The translations under genes and the position numbers were made by a program. The notes beneath the pieces were generated by a model. The model was given only the letters and a program-made list of their open reading frames with translations, was not told where the DNA came from and did no database searches. From contig MU270140.1 in NCBI GenBank assembly GCA_021432635.1, forward strand, positions 18,148-82,147: a DNA stretch of 64,000 nt, written 5' to 3'. Source of the stretch: Thozetella sp. PMI_491 (taxonomy: Eukaryota > Ascomycota > Sordariomycetes > Chaetosphaeriales > Chaetosphaeriaceae). Position 1 is the first letter of the stretch. Every line of letters begins with the position of its first letter. Shown in pieces: positions 43,870 through 55,083 of this stretch.

Positions 43870-45297
43870 GTTGCTGAGGATGGCCCGAACTAGAATCCTC
43901 GGTGTAGGGGTGTCGTCAAAGTTTTGCAATTGCCGAGGCGGGGTTTGTTGCCAAACTCCACTGGCCGTGAAACTAAGCTCGAGGAGAAACCCCGCTAATC
44001 GAATTGTTCGCCCATGCACTGATCCTGATGGCGGGATAGAGGCGACACGCCGTGCCAACAAAAGAGCGCCGGTTTTCAGCATACCACGAGCTGTTACCCT
44101 ATCGAGTTTATCGGCTCAGTTGGCGCGTTGTATCATTTTGCGCGCCGGAGCACAAGCAGGGACGATAGAGGCGGCAGTGCACCACTTCTTTTTTAACTAT
44201 CTAAAGGTTAGCTTTACAGCTGACTTACGTTTTGGACAAGCTGTACGTTCTATAGCAAACTACTTAACACTCACAAAACAATATCTTGATCTAATTGTGG
44301 TCGCCCGACAGACCCTATGTCTCGAAGCTTACAACTCCAAAAGTCCCTAAGGGATTATCAACGGTCGCTATTACACCGATCACTTGCATCGTAGACGGCC
44401 CGAAGTAGCCTTGGCAGATGGCATGCCCCGCATAAATCATATAACATCTGGAACATCCCACGGAATACAATACACCGAGGTTGAAGGTATCGACATGAAG
44501 GCAAAGACAGGGGTTATGAGCCTTGCCATGGGGACGAAGTGCGCTTCCATAGCGCTAGTTTATACGGTAATGAGATAGCTATTCCTATTGTTCCCTGTAC
44601 GGTCAAACCTTCTCCAAAGGAGGTTAGATGGTACAAAGGGACTAAGACGACGAGGATGTGGCTTGCGAGCGATTCCCGCTGGCATGTGGGACAGTGGGAG
44701 CGTCGCATGATGAATGGCGAAGCTCATCTCTCCATCATGGACCCGCAGTACAACGAGATCGCTCAGCTCATCTCCAACCCTTGACCTATTCCAGCAATAT
44801 CCGAGAGACGTAATCGAGTAGGTCTTGTGCTATAGGATACTGCCACTGTTGGGGAAACTCAGCTGGGGAGAAATTGGCCAGAGTACGGGACGCTAACGCA
44901 CGGAATGTGGAGGTAACACCGAGCTCCACTCCTTCTCTGCACCCCTCCCCCCAGGAAACCCCCGCAGTTGGGGATGGGAAGCAGGGGGACAATGGACGGG
45001 AACTAAGACAGCTCGTTTAGCCCGCCAAGGACATATGGCTCGCGGTGTAATGGTAATAACGACAGCTGGGTGTAAAAGTTGGTCATCCAGTGAGCGTAGC
45101 CGACCAGAGAGGGTCAAGTCTATGTGTCATCGGACCATAGTGGTCACGGTTGCCGAATTCCGTCCCGGCGCTGAAGCTTATAAGAGAGCTATATGCCACC
45201 TATGTAAAAGGAACGAACGAGCACCGGTATCCCCTCCACCTCGTCCTTGAACCTCTTCTCTCAGGGTAACCTGCTTAGCTCTTGAAGCATCTGAAGC
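43870..45297. other. intergenic, divergent promoters of Zn2Cys6 and GH3 genes
   Basis: Contains a coding-like fragment at 44539-44784 and a weak TATA-like TTATAAGAG at 45178, 120 bp before the GH3 start. Nothing else was recognised. Confidence 0.45.
44539..44784 (+). pseudogene. orphan C-terminal gene fragment, unknown family
   Basis: The last 55 codons (44620-44784) have GC-biased third positions like the neighbouring real genes and read VRWYKGTKTTRMWLASDSRW...HLSIMDPQYNEIAQLISNP before TGA. No upstream exon with a start or matching acceptor was found, so this looks like the tail of a deleted gene. A small unrecognised gene with upstream exons is possible. Confidence 0.3.
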
Positions 45298-47736
45298 ATG
45301 GACAAGCACGTTCTGCGGTCGGTATTCCTGGCTACTGCCCTGGGAGCAGTGACTGCGTGGGCCCAACAGCCCCCTTCAGGTTTGGTCGGAGATGGTGAGT
45401 GACTCTGAAGTGGTCGGCTAGTGGCCACCAATGTCGTTGTATTCTGCTGGGCCCGAGCTAACCGTAGCTCGTACAGTCGCCCTCGGCGAGTGGCAGACTG
45501 CCTATAACCAGGCTGTCTCGTTTCTTGCCGACCTGACGCTGGCCCAGAAAGCGGCAGTTGTCACTGGCAAAAACGCGACGAATTCCGTCACGGGAGAAAC
45601 CTTTCCCGGCGTGCGGATTTCCGACGGCCAGCAGGGACCGAACTCCCAGTACTTTGTCACCGGATGGGGTCAGCCGTTGGCCCTGGCCATGACCTTTGAT
45701 CGTGAGGCCATCTACCAGCAAGCTAGGTCCGTTGGTGTAGAGTATTACACTCGGGGCTACAACGTGGTTGATGGCCCGACAAGTTCGCCCATGGGCCGCA
45801 CGCCGTGGAGCGGGAGGCTTCCTGAGGGGATGGGGTTTGATCCTTACCTTAACGGGATCGTCTTCGGCACCCTGACCAAGGCACAGCTGGATGTCGGGGT
45901 CCTCTCCAGCGGAAAGGTCCGTGCCATCTTTCATCTTTCTGTATTGAAACCGAGAAGCCGATGCTGATTTGGAATAATCCATAGCACTTCCTCTTGAACG
46001 AACAAGAGACTGATCGTATGAATGCGGCGAGCAATCAGTATAACTTGACGGCCTACTCCTCTAACGTCGACGACAAGACTCTCCACGAGACCTACCTATT
46101 TCCTTGGTACGATGCTGTCAAGAACGGCTTGGCAACGGCCATGTGCGCGATGAATGCAGTCAATGGGACTTACTCCTGCGAGAACAAGCCGCTGCTTACG
46201 GGCCTTCTGAAAGGAGAGCTCGGCTTCCCAGGCTTTGTCGTTCCAGACATCTCGGGTCAGAGGACAACGGACGGGTCTGCTAACGGGGGACTTGACTGGG
46301 CTAGCGACCAGAAATGGTCACCTGCCATCATTGAGGACCTTGTCACCTCCGGCAAGCTCAGCACAGAGCGCCTCGACGACATGGTGATTCGCAACATCAT
46401 CGGGTGGTACCGCGCGAACCTTAATAATGGGTCCTTTCCGTCGGCCGCCACTGCCACCGACTACCGCGAGGTACCCAACATCATGGGCCACCGAGCTCTC
46501 AACCGGCTCAACGGCGCCAAGTCCATGGTCCTGCTGAAGAACAAGAACAATGCCCTGCCGCTCAAGACCCCACGGACAATGTCTTTGTTTGGTGCTCATG
46601 CAGGGCCTGCGATTGCTGGTCCCAACATTGCGTTTAGTGTTTCGGGGGTCCAGGATGTGTTTTCCGGGCACATGGCAACGCCTGGTGGATCAGGGAATGC
46701 GCCAATGCCCTATCTGGTCAGCCCGCTCGAGGCGCTCAGTCGTAGAGCGGCTGCAGACAACACCGAGTTCCGTTGGATCTTGGCAGACAATTACACCGCA
46801 ACAGGCGGGGGCTTTAGTATCGGCGGTACGGCTACCGTGCCGTCCATAAAGGGCTACGCCGCCGACACCGAAGCCTGCCTCGTGTTCTTGAATGCCTGGT
46901 CTGGAGAAGGGAAGGACAGGGCAGAGCTTCGTAACGATGGTCAAGACCAGCTTGTCCTTGCGGTCGCCAGCCAGTGCAAAAACACTATCGTTGTCATCAA
47001 CTCGGTCGGCCCTCGCGTGGTCGATGCCTGGGTTGAGCATGACAATGTCACCGCTGTCCTCTTTGGCGGGCCGCTCGGGCAGGAGAGCGGTAACTCCATT
47101 GTAGATGTGCTCTATGGTGACTACAACCCTAGCGGCCGGCTGGCATTCACCATTGCCAAGGCCGAGTCCGATTACGTTGCTCCCATCTGCCGGACTGTCT
47201 GGTGCGATTTTACCGAAGGGAACTACATCGATTATCGACACTTTGACAAGAGTGGCATTAGCCCTCGTTATGAGTTTGGATTTGGTCTAAGCTACACCAC
47301 GTTCAAGTACGACGACATTAATGTCGCTAGCAATGCGACGGGTGGCCCGGCTACGGGAGAGTACTCGGTCGGCGGCCGTGCCGACCTCTGGGACACTGTC
47401 GCCTCGATAACCTTCAGCTTGCAAAACACAGGGTCGCTGGGCGGGGCTGAGATTCCGCAGCTGTACCTGTCCTTCCCGGATGTTGCCGACCAGCCGATCC
47501 GACAGCTCAGAGGCTTCGAGAGCGTCTACCTGGGCGCTGGCGAGAGCACCAGCGTGACTATGGCGCTCCGACGGAGGGACATCAGCTACTGGAACGTGAC
47601 CGCCCAGGAGTGGACGATTGCGAAAGGCAACTATACTGTACATGTCGGTGCAAGTTCGCGAGACATGCGCCTGTCGGAGACCTTTGTTGTGTCGAGCTGC
47701 CAAGGCTCAGCCAAGGGGAAGAGGTTTCAGCACTAA
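45298..47736 (+). CDS. secreted GH3 beta-glucosidase-like enzyme
   Basis: Three exons: 45298-45394, 45477-45916 and 45985-47736, giving 762 residues. The introns are 82 and 68 nt. The signal peptide is in MDKHVLRSVFLATALGAVTAWA. The N-terminal GH3 barrel has GVRISDGQQGPNS, GPTSSPMGRTPWSGRLPEGMG, the spliced SGKHFLLNEQE, and nucleophile Asp267 in FVVPDISGQ. The alpha/beta sandwich domain (about 370-580) contains LLKNKNNALPLK and ends near PSGRLAFTIAK. A fibronectin-III-like domain follows the YEFGFGLSYTTF motif to the C-terminus. It removes terminal beta-linked sugars from exported oligosaccharides. PDISGQ replaces the more usual SDW, which occurs in a fungal GH3 subgroup; substrate (glucose, xylose, galactose) is uncertain. 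Confidence 0.87.
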
Positions 47737-48165
47737 GTTCATTCTAGCTGCTTATATATAGCCTCTAGATACGCAGCACTGGGATTTTACCTTCTCAGTC
47801 TTGACAACCTAATTTATAGTTGATGATTTATCCATGCAGTCTATAGCGGGAGTCTGAGCTTCTTGTCTTGGGGATAGCGTCTCCTCCTACCCTTCAGTCC
47901 CGATGCTCGATAACGTTTGAATTGAATGTATTCCCGATGAGCCCATAAATAGTGTACCTGGCTTGGATGACACAAATTCGCGGGCTCTCTGCACATGTCA
48001 ATGGAACATTACAAGGCTGATGTGCAAATTACGTGGCGGCTTGAACGGTAGATTATATTGCTAGAGGTAGCTGTATAGAGGACGGTACATCAGTTCTCAG
48101 TGCCAACCCCCAGATTAGCGAATAATTGTATTATCTGCCGTGTAGGCTGTTTGCCTTCCGACAGT
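47737..48165. other. short intergenic region between convergent GH3 and GH2 genes
   Basis: 3' flanks of two convergent genes; AT-rich, with no other feature. Confidence 0.5.
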
Positions 48166-50538
48166 TTACTTCGACGATGCACTGCTTCGCTGCGCGGCGG
48201 CATCGTGCAGAGCCTGGATATCACCCTTCCACTGCTTCTCATCAACGCGCTGGAGACGGCGGTCATAGGTGACTAGTCCGTTCACCTCGCCTTCGACATC
48301 GGTCGTCTGGGTGTAGACGGCGCTACGATGACCAAAAATTAGTATCAAGCTGCAGAACTGAACTATGAGAATAGGAGCGAGCTTACCCGCTGCAGTTGTA
48401 CATCTGTACCTGCGAAAGGAGCTCGCTGAAGAGCCAGTGAGCCCGGAAGTTGTAGGACTCCAGGTTTGCGTTGATCTCGTAGGTCTGGTTGATGGCATTA
48501 ATAGCTTGCTCCACATTCCAGAGGCTACGTAGATGTCCTGTTAGCATCGGTTTGACCAGACTTTTGGCTGCAGTGGCACACTGACTTCTCAATCGGCACG
48601 ACATGGCCGAGACCGCCGAACTCTCCTTGGAAGCCAATGCGGCTAGGATCATACGGAGAGGAGGCAATCGAGTAAAACGGTGTTCCACACTGTGGGTTGG
48701 CATAGTGGTGGTTGTCCTAACCGAAGTGCATCAGTAAGCAGCTGGCCATAGCATCTAATGACAGACCACAATGGAAGCTTACAGAGAAGTCCCCAGCTCC
48801 GTGGTCGTTCCATCCAGTCGTAGAATCGATCAGCCTGGTAGGGTCCATCCGCCGAACTTCATCGGTGAGAGCGAATTCGGGGGCATAGGCACTGTTTTGT
48901 CCCCAGCCTTCATTGTAGATGACCTATGAAACAACAGTTAGCACCATGACGGCCAGTTCTCACGGCAACTGCAAGGAATACTAACCCAGGTGACAATGCT
49001 GGTATAGCTCTTGTGCTCGTTGATCAGGATTTTAAGCTGGCGCTCAAACTCGGCCTGCTGCGAGGGCGTGATCATTAGGTCGTTCGGGGTCATGCAAGGC
49101 ATGTCCTGGAAGACAAGCAGGCCGAGCTCGTCACACGCACGGTAGAAGAGATCAGGTTCCACCTTGATCTATAGAGCTTGTTAGTGGAGAACTAGCGCTA
49201 CGACGATCTGCCTCGCAATCGTGGGGGGGGAGGGCGGGGGAGCCAACTTACGTGCTTGCGGATCATGTTCATGCCCAACTTCTTGAGAAGCTCGAGATCG
49301 AACCTCAGGGCCTCGAGGGTAGGGGCCAGGTAGATACCGTCGGGCCAGAATCCCTGGTCAAGAGTGCCAATCTGGAAGAGGAACTCTCCGTTGACGAGCG
49401 GCCGCAAAATGCCGTTGACCTCTCCGGAGGAAATGGTTCGGAAACCCGTGTAGCTCTGGATCTCGTCATTGCCTAGCTTGACCGTGAGGTTGTACAAGGT
49501 CGGCGAGTTAGGCGACCAAAGGCTTGGGTTCTCGACCGTGAAGTCGAAGGCCTCACCGGAAGTTCCCTTACCGGTGGCAATGACGCTGCCGTCCTCGCCC
49601 AAGACCGAAACCTCGACCGCGTCGGTCTGGTTCGAGCTGTGCACGGTGACGTTGACTAGATCGAGTGGTTAGAACATACACATGGACCGAGCTCGGAGGC
49701 GCGACTCACCAACACCGTGCATGTCCGCCGACAGGTCGAGTTGGGTGATGTGGTTGGCAGGCGCGTTCTCGAGCCACACAGTCTGCCAGATACCACTGCA
49801 GGGCGTGTAGAATATGTGCGACGGGTTCGCGGCCTGCTTGCCCACGGGGATGCGGTCGGCGAGCGCATCGGTGGGGTCGTGCACGAACACCTTGCTGTTG
49901 GTCGCTGGTTAGCACTGCATCATCCGGGGGGGGGGGGGGGGGGCGGGGGGCATCGGCGTAGGCAGCAAAACATACATCTCGTTGCTACCTTGGGCGCTAA
50001 GCTGGTCGGTGATATCGAAAGTGAAGCGGAAGTAGCCTCCACGGTTCTCGCCCACGCGGACGCCGTTCACGAAGACAACGGCCTCGTAGTCGACGGCCTC
50101 GAAATTGAGAAGCACCCGCTGCAGTGACGCGGACCACTCCTCAGGGACACTGAAGGACGTGGCAAACCACATGTAAGTGACGCCGCGCTCCATGATGCCC
50201 GAGATGGCGCTCTCGATGCAGGAAGGAATCAGAATCTCCTTTGCCAGCGGGGCCGAGGGCGGCGAGTTCACATCGTCGGGACCGCTCGCGGCCTGGTAGG
50301 TCCAGATGCCGTTGAGGTTGTGCCACTGGTCACGGAAGAGCTGGGGGCGGGGATGCTCCGGCCACGGGTTCAAGCCCACTTCCTTGGTCCACGGCGTGTC
50401 GAGCGGCCCGGTCTTGAGCTCGTACGGCACAGTAGTGGGCCTCGGGTTCGTGCCCGTGGCGGTAGATGTCGCGTTGCACCGAGCGGCGACGGGGCCGGCG
50501 AGGGCCGCGAGCAGGCCAAAGATCTTGGAACCTCGCAT
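48166..50538 (-). CDS. secreted GH2 glycosidase (beta-galactosidase/glucuronidase-type)
   Basis: Eight exons: 50538-49976, 49894-49710, 49655-49252, 49168-48986, 48923-48783, 48716-48586, 48524-48387 and 48322-48166, giving 633 residues. All introns are GT-AG (54-83 nt). The ATG at 50538 opens a signal peptide (MRGSKIFGLLAALAGPVAARC). Domains in order are the sugar-binding jelly roll (LFRDQWHNLNGIWTYQ...VFVNGVRVGENRGGYFRFTFDIT), the immunoglobulin-like domain (VNVTVHSSNQTDAVEV...LWSPNSPTLYNLTV) and the TIM barrel (NMIRKHIKVEPDLFYRACDELGLLVFQDMP). The acid/base is Glu450 in VIYNEGWG and the likely nucleophile Glu524 in GFQGEFGG. It cuts beta-linked galactose, glucuronic acid or mannose residues; which one is not clear. 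It is the most intron-rich gene here, and its first intron holds an 18-G tract (plus strand). Confidence 0.87.
49926..49950. repeat. G-rich homopolymer (G18-C-G6) in the first GH2 intron
   Basis: Eighteen consecutive G, one C, then six G on the plus strand; transcribed as a C-rich tract in the intron 49975-49895. Confidence 0.9.
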
Positions 50539-50661
50539 CTTGGTAGGATCTAGCACCTGGTCGTTCTGGACTTGGAACAAGGAGGCGGTGTCACCTGGAG
50601 CCCGTGGAAGGTGAAGAAGACCTGAGTGAGGCACGTCCAAAGCGTCCCGCCGCCCCCATAG

Positions 50662-50669
50662 TATTTATA
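50662..50669 (-). promoter_or_regulatory. TATA box of the GH2 gene
   Basis: TATAAATA on the minus strand, about 125 bp upstream of the ATG at 50538, supporting that start over the in-frame one at 50640. Confidence 0.6.
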
Positions 50670-50933
50670 CCCGCCGAGCGACCTGGGTTTCATAGCGTGT
50701 AGACCGTGGTCTGACGGTTGGGGACGTCACGTCTAATCGTCCACGCCGGCCCGCCGAGGCCTCGCCCAAAGTCCCTAGCCACCTAGCGAAAAGGGGGGTT
50801 GACACAAGCTGTCTAGGCAGATCGCCGCCAAGGTAGATGTTACATGGCTGCGATGGAGATGGTATGAATACATGGTCAACAACATATGTTGCGTCCCATC
50901 GTGGGGCGGCCGATGACGGGGGGAGGGGCCGAG

Positions 50934-50960
50934 CGGGTCCAACGGGTCCAACGGGTGACC
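50934..50960. repeat. threefold direct repeat CGGGT(CC)AA upstream of GH2
   Basis: CGGGTCCAA occurs twice in tandem and is followed by CGGGTGACC, with starts exactly 9 bp apart. It lies about 400 bp upstream of the GH2 start and contains CGG half-sites of the kind bound by Zn2Cys6 factors. Confidence 0.55.
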
Positions 50961-53325
50961 TGCGGCGCGCACGGGTTCCGGGACTTTTTATGAAGTTGCG
51001 GGGATTGCCATCTTGATTGGGAAGGTGTGACGCAACTCCCAATGTGCTGTTAAGACAGGAATTGGGCGCGTCATGTAGGCACTCTAGTACTGTAGCAGCA
51101 ATGATGCGGTGTGCGGCGCGGCTCTGTGGGACAGCCGGGACAAATGCGCGCGTAGCGTGTGCAGCTCTGCCTCCCCGGCGCCCCGCATACCTGGTCACGC
51201 CAGCTCTCGGCGCGTCGATACCGGGCTTCCGCCATCGGCCCCACGTCCTAGGCCTCTTCTGCCCGCGCGGAGGTTGCAGCGACGTTGTGGGCCGCACGCC
51301 AGGTAGATGCCCTAGCCTCCCCGTCGGTGCTTCTCTGAAAATTTTTATGCCCGAGACGAAGGCAGAGTAGGTATGATGGATGCCAAGCGCCCGCACCCTC
51401 TCTGGCGAGGCGGCACAGGCGAGCATAGCGAGGTTGCGAGGCCAGCCCGTCCTGCCCGTCTGAGACGCCGCTCTTGGCCCAGGCCAGCAGCCGTGGCCGA
51501 TCAACCACTAATTTCCCCCCCGTGGGGAAGATCGCCGCCGAGTCGGCGGGGCGCGATCGGGAATCCTGGGTGCTTGCGGAACCAGGAACCGGTATAAACA
51601 CGCTAAGGTGCGGCACTGCATACAATAAGCACTACCTAGGCCGCTAAACAGGTCACCTCGCTGGCCTGCCTCGGACGATAACCAGGTATTGTCCGTCTTG
51701 GCGCGGGGTTTGACAGCCCGAGCAGTGCTTCGAACCCCTCTTCGACTGGCTAAGTGGAACGTCAGGGAACACATGTCGATGCTTTGCAGGTTATTTCCGG
51801 CCTCTCCGGTGCCTTGATCGGTACCTTAGCTTCTATTTTGCTGGTCGACTACTAAGCTAAGTCGGCGCATCTGCGGCGATGCAGACCTTGCTGTAACCTC
51901 GATGAGGACGTCTCCAACCCGCCCGGTTGATTGGGGAGCAGATGTTCGCTCGACAAGCAGCCACGAACCAAAATCATCTCATATCGGCATCATTGGTTAC
52001 GGAAAGCTTAATTCAGCCTTCTAGATCCATAAGTCCAGGCATCAAATCGCATAGATTGAGACGAGATTAGCGTTTAAAATTCTTCCATTGCTTCAAGGAG
52101 TGAGCTACATACCAGGCCTGTAGATAGAAATCATGGGGTGCCTTGACTAGATTTAGACTACCACTCCGTTTCCAGTACGTGAAGCAGCAATTAAAACAAG
52201 TAGTCGAAAGCAAGGAAATCAACGGCGACAGTCTGTCACTAAAAATAGGGAGAGGCAAGGAAAACGAAGTGCGACACAAATTGTCGAAGCCCCGGAGTGC
52301 AGATGGCCATTCAAGATCCAAGGAAGCTTGTATGCAAAGGACCTTCCCGCCAATTTCTCTACAGTGCAGTACAACAATTATATTCGACTTTTTGCTACGG
52401 TCTAACAACTTATACATCAGGGATAATCGTTTAGATAGGGAGGGGGATAAGTCAGGTTAGGAGTAATCAATCTGTCTTAGAGGAGGGCTATACATTCCTA
52501 TCGGCTCCAACGTAGCCTACGACCGATCAGTCTACGTGCTCACCATGTACCCAGGAAATGAATTAAAGTGAGCCCCTAGGGCTAAAATGGAGCTCGGTGC
52601 TACCGTCGACCACAGATCTTGGGTAGCATGATCGGCCTGCTGTGAAGAGGTGTACAGAGCGCGCCGGATCGACGGCACCAGTGGGTAGCAGTGTCAGCCG
52701 TCGACTCCATTCCACGTGGACAACTGCACGTATCTTCCTCAGACATGCCGTCATTGGTGCAGAGTATCTGCCAGAGAGGCGTGGGATGGTGGGTGGGACG
52801 GAAAAGAGGCCCCATTTGAATGAACGGCATGACAATGGGATAGATGTCTGTTTCTTGGCGTCATCAGGGTCCATTGCACATTGGTAACACTTACACTTAG
52901 ACGCCTAAACATTTCGAGCCAATATACGAATCGGTTCAATACAAAGCGGCGAGACACCCAGCTACCATGTCAATGCACCTACATCCACTATTCACTAGGA
53001 TGCAGTGTAGGATCGAATTTAGTTGCTCACCAACTACTGGCTCGGCCATTCGTGGGATGGAGCCCCTGGAAGCTGCTCTCGGGCTCGCCAAGCAAATTAC
53101 CAGCGCAGGTGGTTATTCACTTATCGTCTCGAAGCCTCAAACTGCCCTAAAAGGGATTAAAGTTAAAACAATGAGAGTCTAGAGTTAGGAACAAAATGTC
53201 CTAGACCAACGAGTCCAACTGCGCTTCCGGTTGGCCGGCACCTGCAAAGCTCACGTAACAAGCAGTCGAGAACCACCCTAGGTTCGATACCAAATTCTGT
53301 TTAGAACAGCCGCACTTGGTTGAAA

Positions 53326-55083
53326 TCAAATCTCATCAATAGCTACATTCCTAAAGCTCCCACCACCGACCTTCCCAAAAAGCCCGGCCATGCCCCATTT
53401 ATGAGTTCCATCAGTCGCTGTGTACGTCAAACTCGAAACGGACTGAGCCGACTTCAATGTTGCCGTGAGGCGCGCCCCTTGAACGGCAAGCGAGAGAGAG
53501 TACCATTCGTCCACTCTGATTCCTCCGGGACAGGCCATAGAATCCAAAACAACTGCATTGTCTGTGTTCCTCCACAGCGTTAAATTACTCGTGCTACTGT
53601 CGATGGCCAGCGTGTAGCCGTGGAACTGGTCAAGGCCATGATTAGGTTGAGATACTCGTGCGACAATGCCCACCTCTCCGGCGATACCAATAATTTTCAC
53701 CTCAGCGCTAATTTCATAGTTTTTCCAACCGGTAGAACCAGTTAGGGCCAGAGCAGACACGCTATCTCCGACGGTGCCGAATTTATATTCGTTGCCGGAA
53801 ACAGACCAGCCTACCGCGCCGGCTGCTCCAGTATCGATCCAACCCAGCTGGCCGTTGGCTGCGAAATTGGCTCTATAAGGAAGAACGCCGATAGGGGCTT
53901 GCCCCGTGCGCACAGCGCAGAACCCAGCAGGTCCTTGGCTGGTTGGAGCAGTATACCGGATGGTTCCGTTTGAACGAAGAAGCATGTGTGGGCTGTAATT
54001 GGAGTTACAGGCAGTTGAAGCATAGCTAACAGCCCAGGGTGATGGAGCCCACGACCATGCGCCGACTCCGTACTGTTTGTTGATATAGACACTCCGCTCG
54101 GCTTCAGGCGTCCGCGCATTGGTGGTTATGTCCCAGGTATTATGAGGCGCCAGCAGCAGCTGCTTTGACGATGAATCCCAGATCGTATAAGGGCTTGATC
54201 CGGCGTAACGACCATCTTCGGATACCACAGCGGTGCCCAGATCGGCTGCATTCCATGTGATCCCATCGGGTGACTTCTTCACGTGTATAGGGCACCTCAG
54301 CGGGTCCCACCCACATATCTCGTAGGCCATCAGATACTCTCCATTGTCCATCAAGGCAACTGTCGGCATTCCGGGACGGTCGGTCTGAGTATCGCTAGCG
54401 ACGGTGCGGACAACATCTCCCCAGGTATCTCCGCCATCATGGGATACGACGTGAACCAACATTTGGCTGTGAGTTGCGGCACTTCTTTCGTCTGAAAAAG
54501 CGGCCACAAGGGCTCCCTGTTTGTCTAGGTAGAGGAAAGGTTCCCAGATACCGGCGGTAGTGGTGCCACCCTCTTGCCACGCCCCTACAGGATTCCAGGT
54601 GTGTCCATGATCAGTCGAACGCCAGGTGAAGAAAGAGGTGAACGACTTGTTGGTGGGGACGAGGTTGCCGACAAGGAGTAAAGTGCCTTCAGAGTAGTTG
54701 CCGATCTGGTGGGGGAACTCGAAGAAAAAGGGCTGCCAGAAGCGCGCACAGGGATGACCTGGCCCAGTTTGACTGTCGTAGACGGTCGTTAAGGTCGTCC
54801 AAGTCTCTCCTCCGTCTTCGCTCTCACGAATGATAAAGCTAACCTCAGTCCCATTTGGGAATGCAGCATTTTCGGTATTATTTGCATACCAATGTTCCCA
54901 GGTGGCCAAAAGCTTGCCATTGCCAGGTCCAGCATGCTGGAGTTCTATGACTCGGGCATAGACGTTGGCCTCGTTGGCGTAGGCAGGTTCCCAGAGGAAG
55001 GACCCTTGCCCGTCTGCGAGCACCAATGAGATGTTAGTCGCAGCCCATAAAGTAAACAGTCCTTGGCACCCTAGTTGAACCAT
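53326..55083 (-). CDS. secreted beta-propeller hydrolase, probable GH93 exo-1,5-alpha-L-arabinanase
   Basis: Single exon, 585 residues. The signal peptide ends near residue 24 (NISLVLADG). Residues about 30-390 form a sialidase-type six-bladed propeller with Asp-box motifs SEDGGETW, STDHGHTW, SHDGGDTW and SPDGITW. MPTVALMDNGEYLMAYEICG and WEPFLYLD carry the glutamates expected in GH93-type enzymes. Residues about 425-585 are a second domain, a concanavalin-like beta-sandwich (WKNYEISAEVKI...VGIVARVSQ...YTLAIDSSTSNLTLWR), perhaps a carbohydrate-binding module. GH93 releases arabinobiose from linear arabinan. The divergent neighbour is a GH51 arabinofuranosidase, which favours arabinan as substrate. 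The alternative is another exo-acting propeller glycosidase such as a GH33-like enzyme. Confidence 0.65.
   Translation of the reverse strand: MVQLGCQGLFTLWAATNISLVLADGQGSFLWEPAYANEANVYARVIELQHAGPGNGKLLATWEHWYANNTENAAFPNGTEVSFIIRESEDGGETWTTLTTVYDSQTGPGHPCARFWQPFFFEFPHQIGNYSEGTLLLVGNLVPTNKSFTSFFTWRSTDHGHTWNPVGAWQEGGTTTAGIWEPFLYLDKQGALVAAFSDERSAATHSQMLVHVVSHDGGDTWGDVVRTVASDTQTDRPGMPTVALMDNGEYLMAYEICGWDPLRCPIHVKKSPDGITWNAADLGTAVVSEDGRYAGSSPYTIWDSSSKQLLLAPHNTWDITTNARTPEAERSVYINKQYGVGAWSWAPSPWAVSYASTACNSNYSPHMLLRSNGTIRYTAPTSQGPAGFCAVRTGQAPIGVLPYRANFAANGQLGWIDTGAAGAVGWSVSGNEYKFGTVGDSVSALALTGSTGWKNYEISAEVKIIGIAGEVGIVARVSQPNHGLDQFHGYTLAIDSSTSNLTLWRNTDNAVVLDSMACPGGIRVDEWYSLSLAVQGARLTATLKSAQSVSSLTYTATDGTHKWGMAGLFGKVGGGSFRNVAIDEI

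Larger units (their letters stand above)
50539..53325. other. 2.8-kb gene-poor interval upstream of GH2
   Basis: The first 1.2 kb is GC-rich, and a 279-codon minus-strand frame (50665-51504) there lacks any motif and overlaps the GH2 TATA box. The rest is AT-richer with short frames only. No RNA gene or transposon was recognised. Confidence 0.45.

Noticed and set aside
50665-51504. 279-codon open frame on the minus strand upstream of GH2
   Set aside because: It lies in a GC-rich stretch open in several frames, contains no motif, is rich in Arg and Pro, and overlaps the GH2 TATA box.
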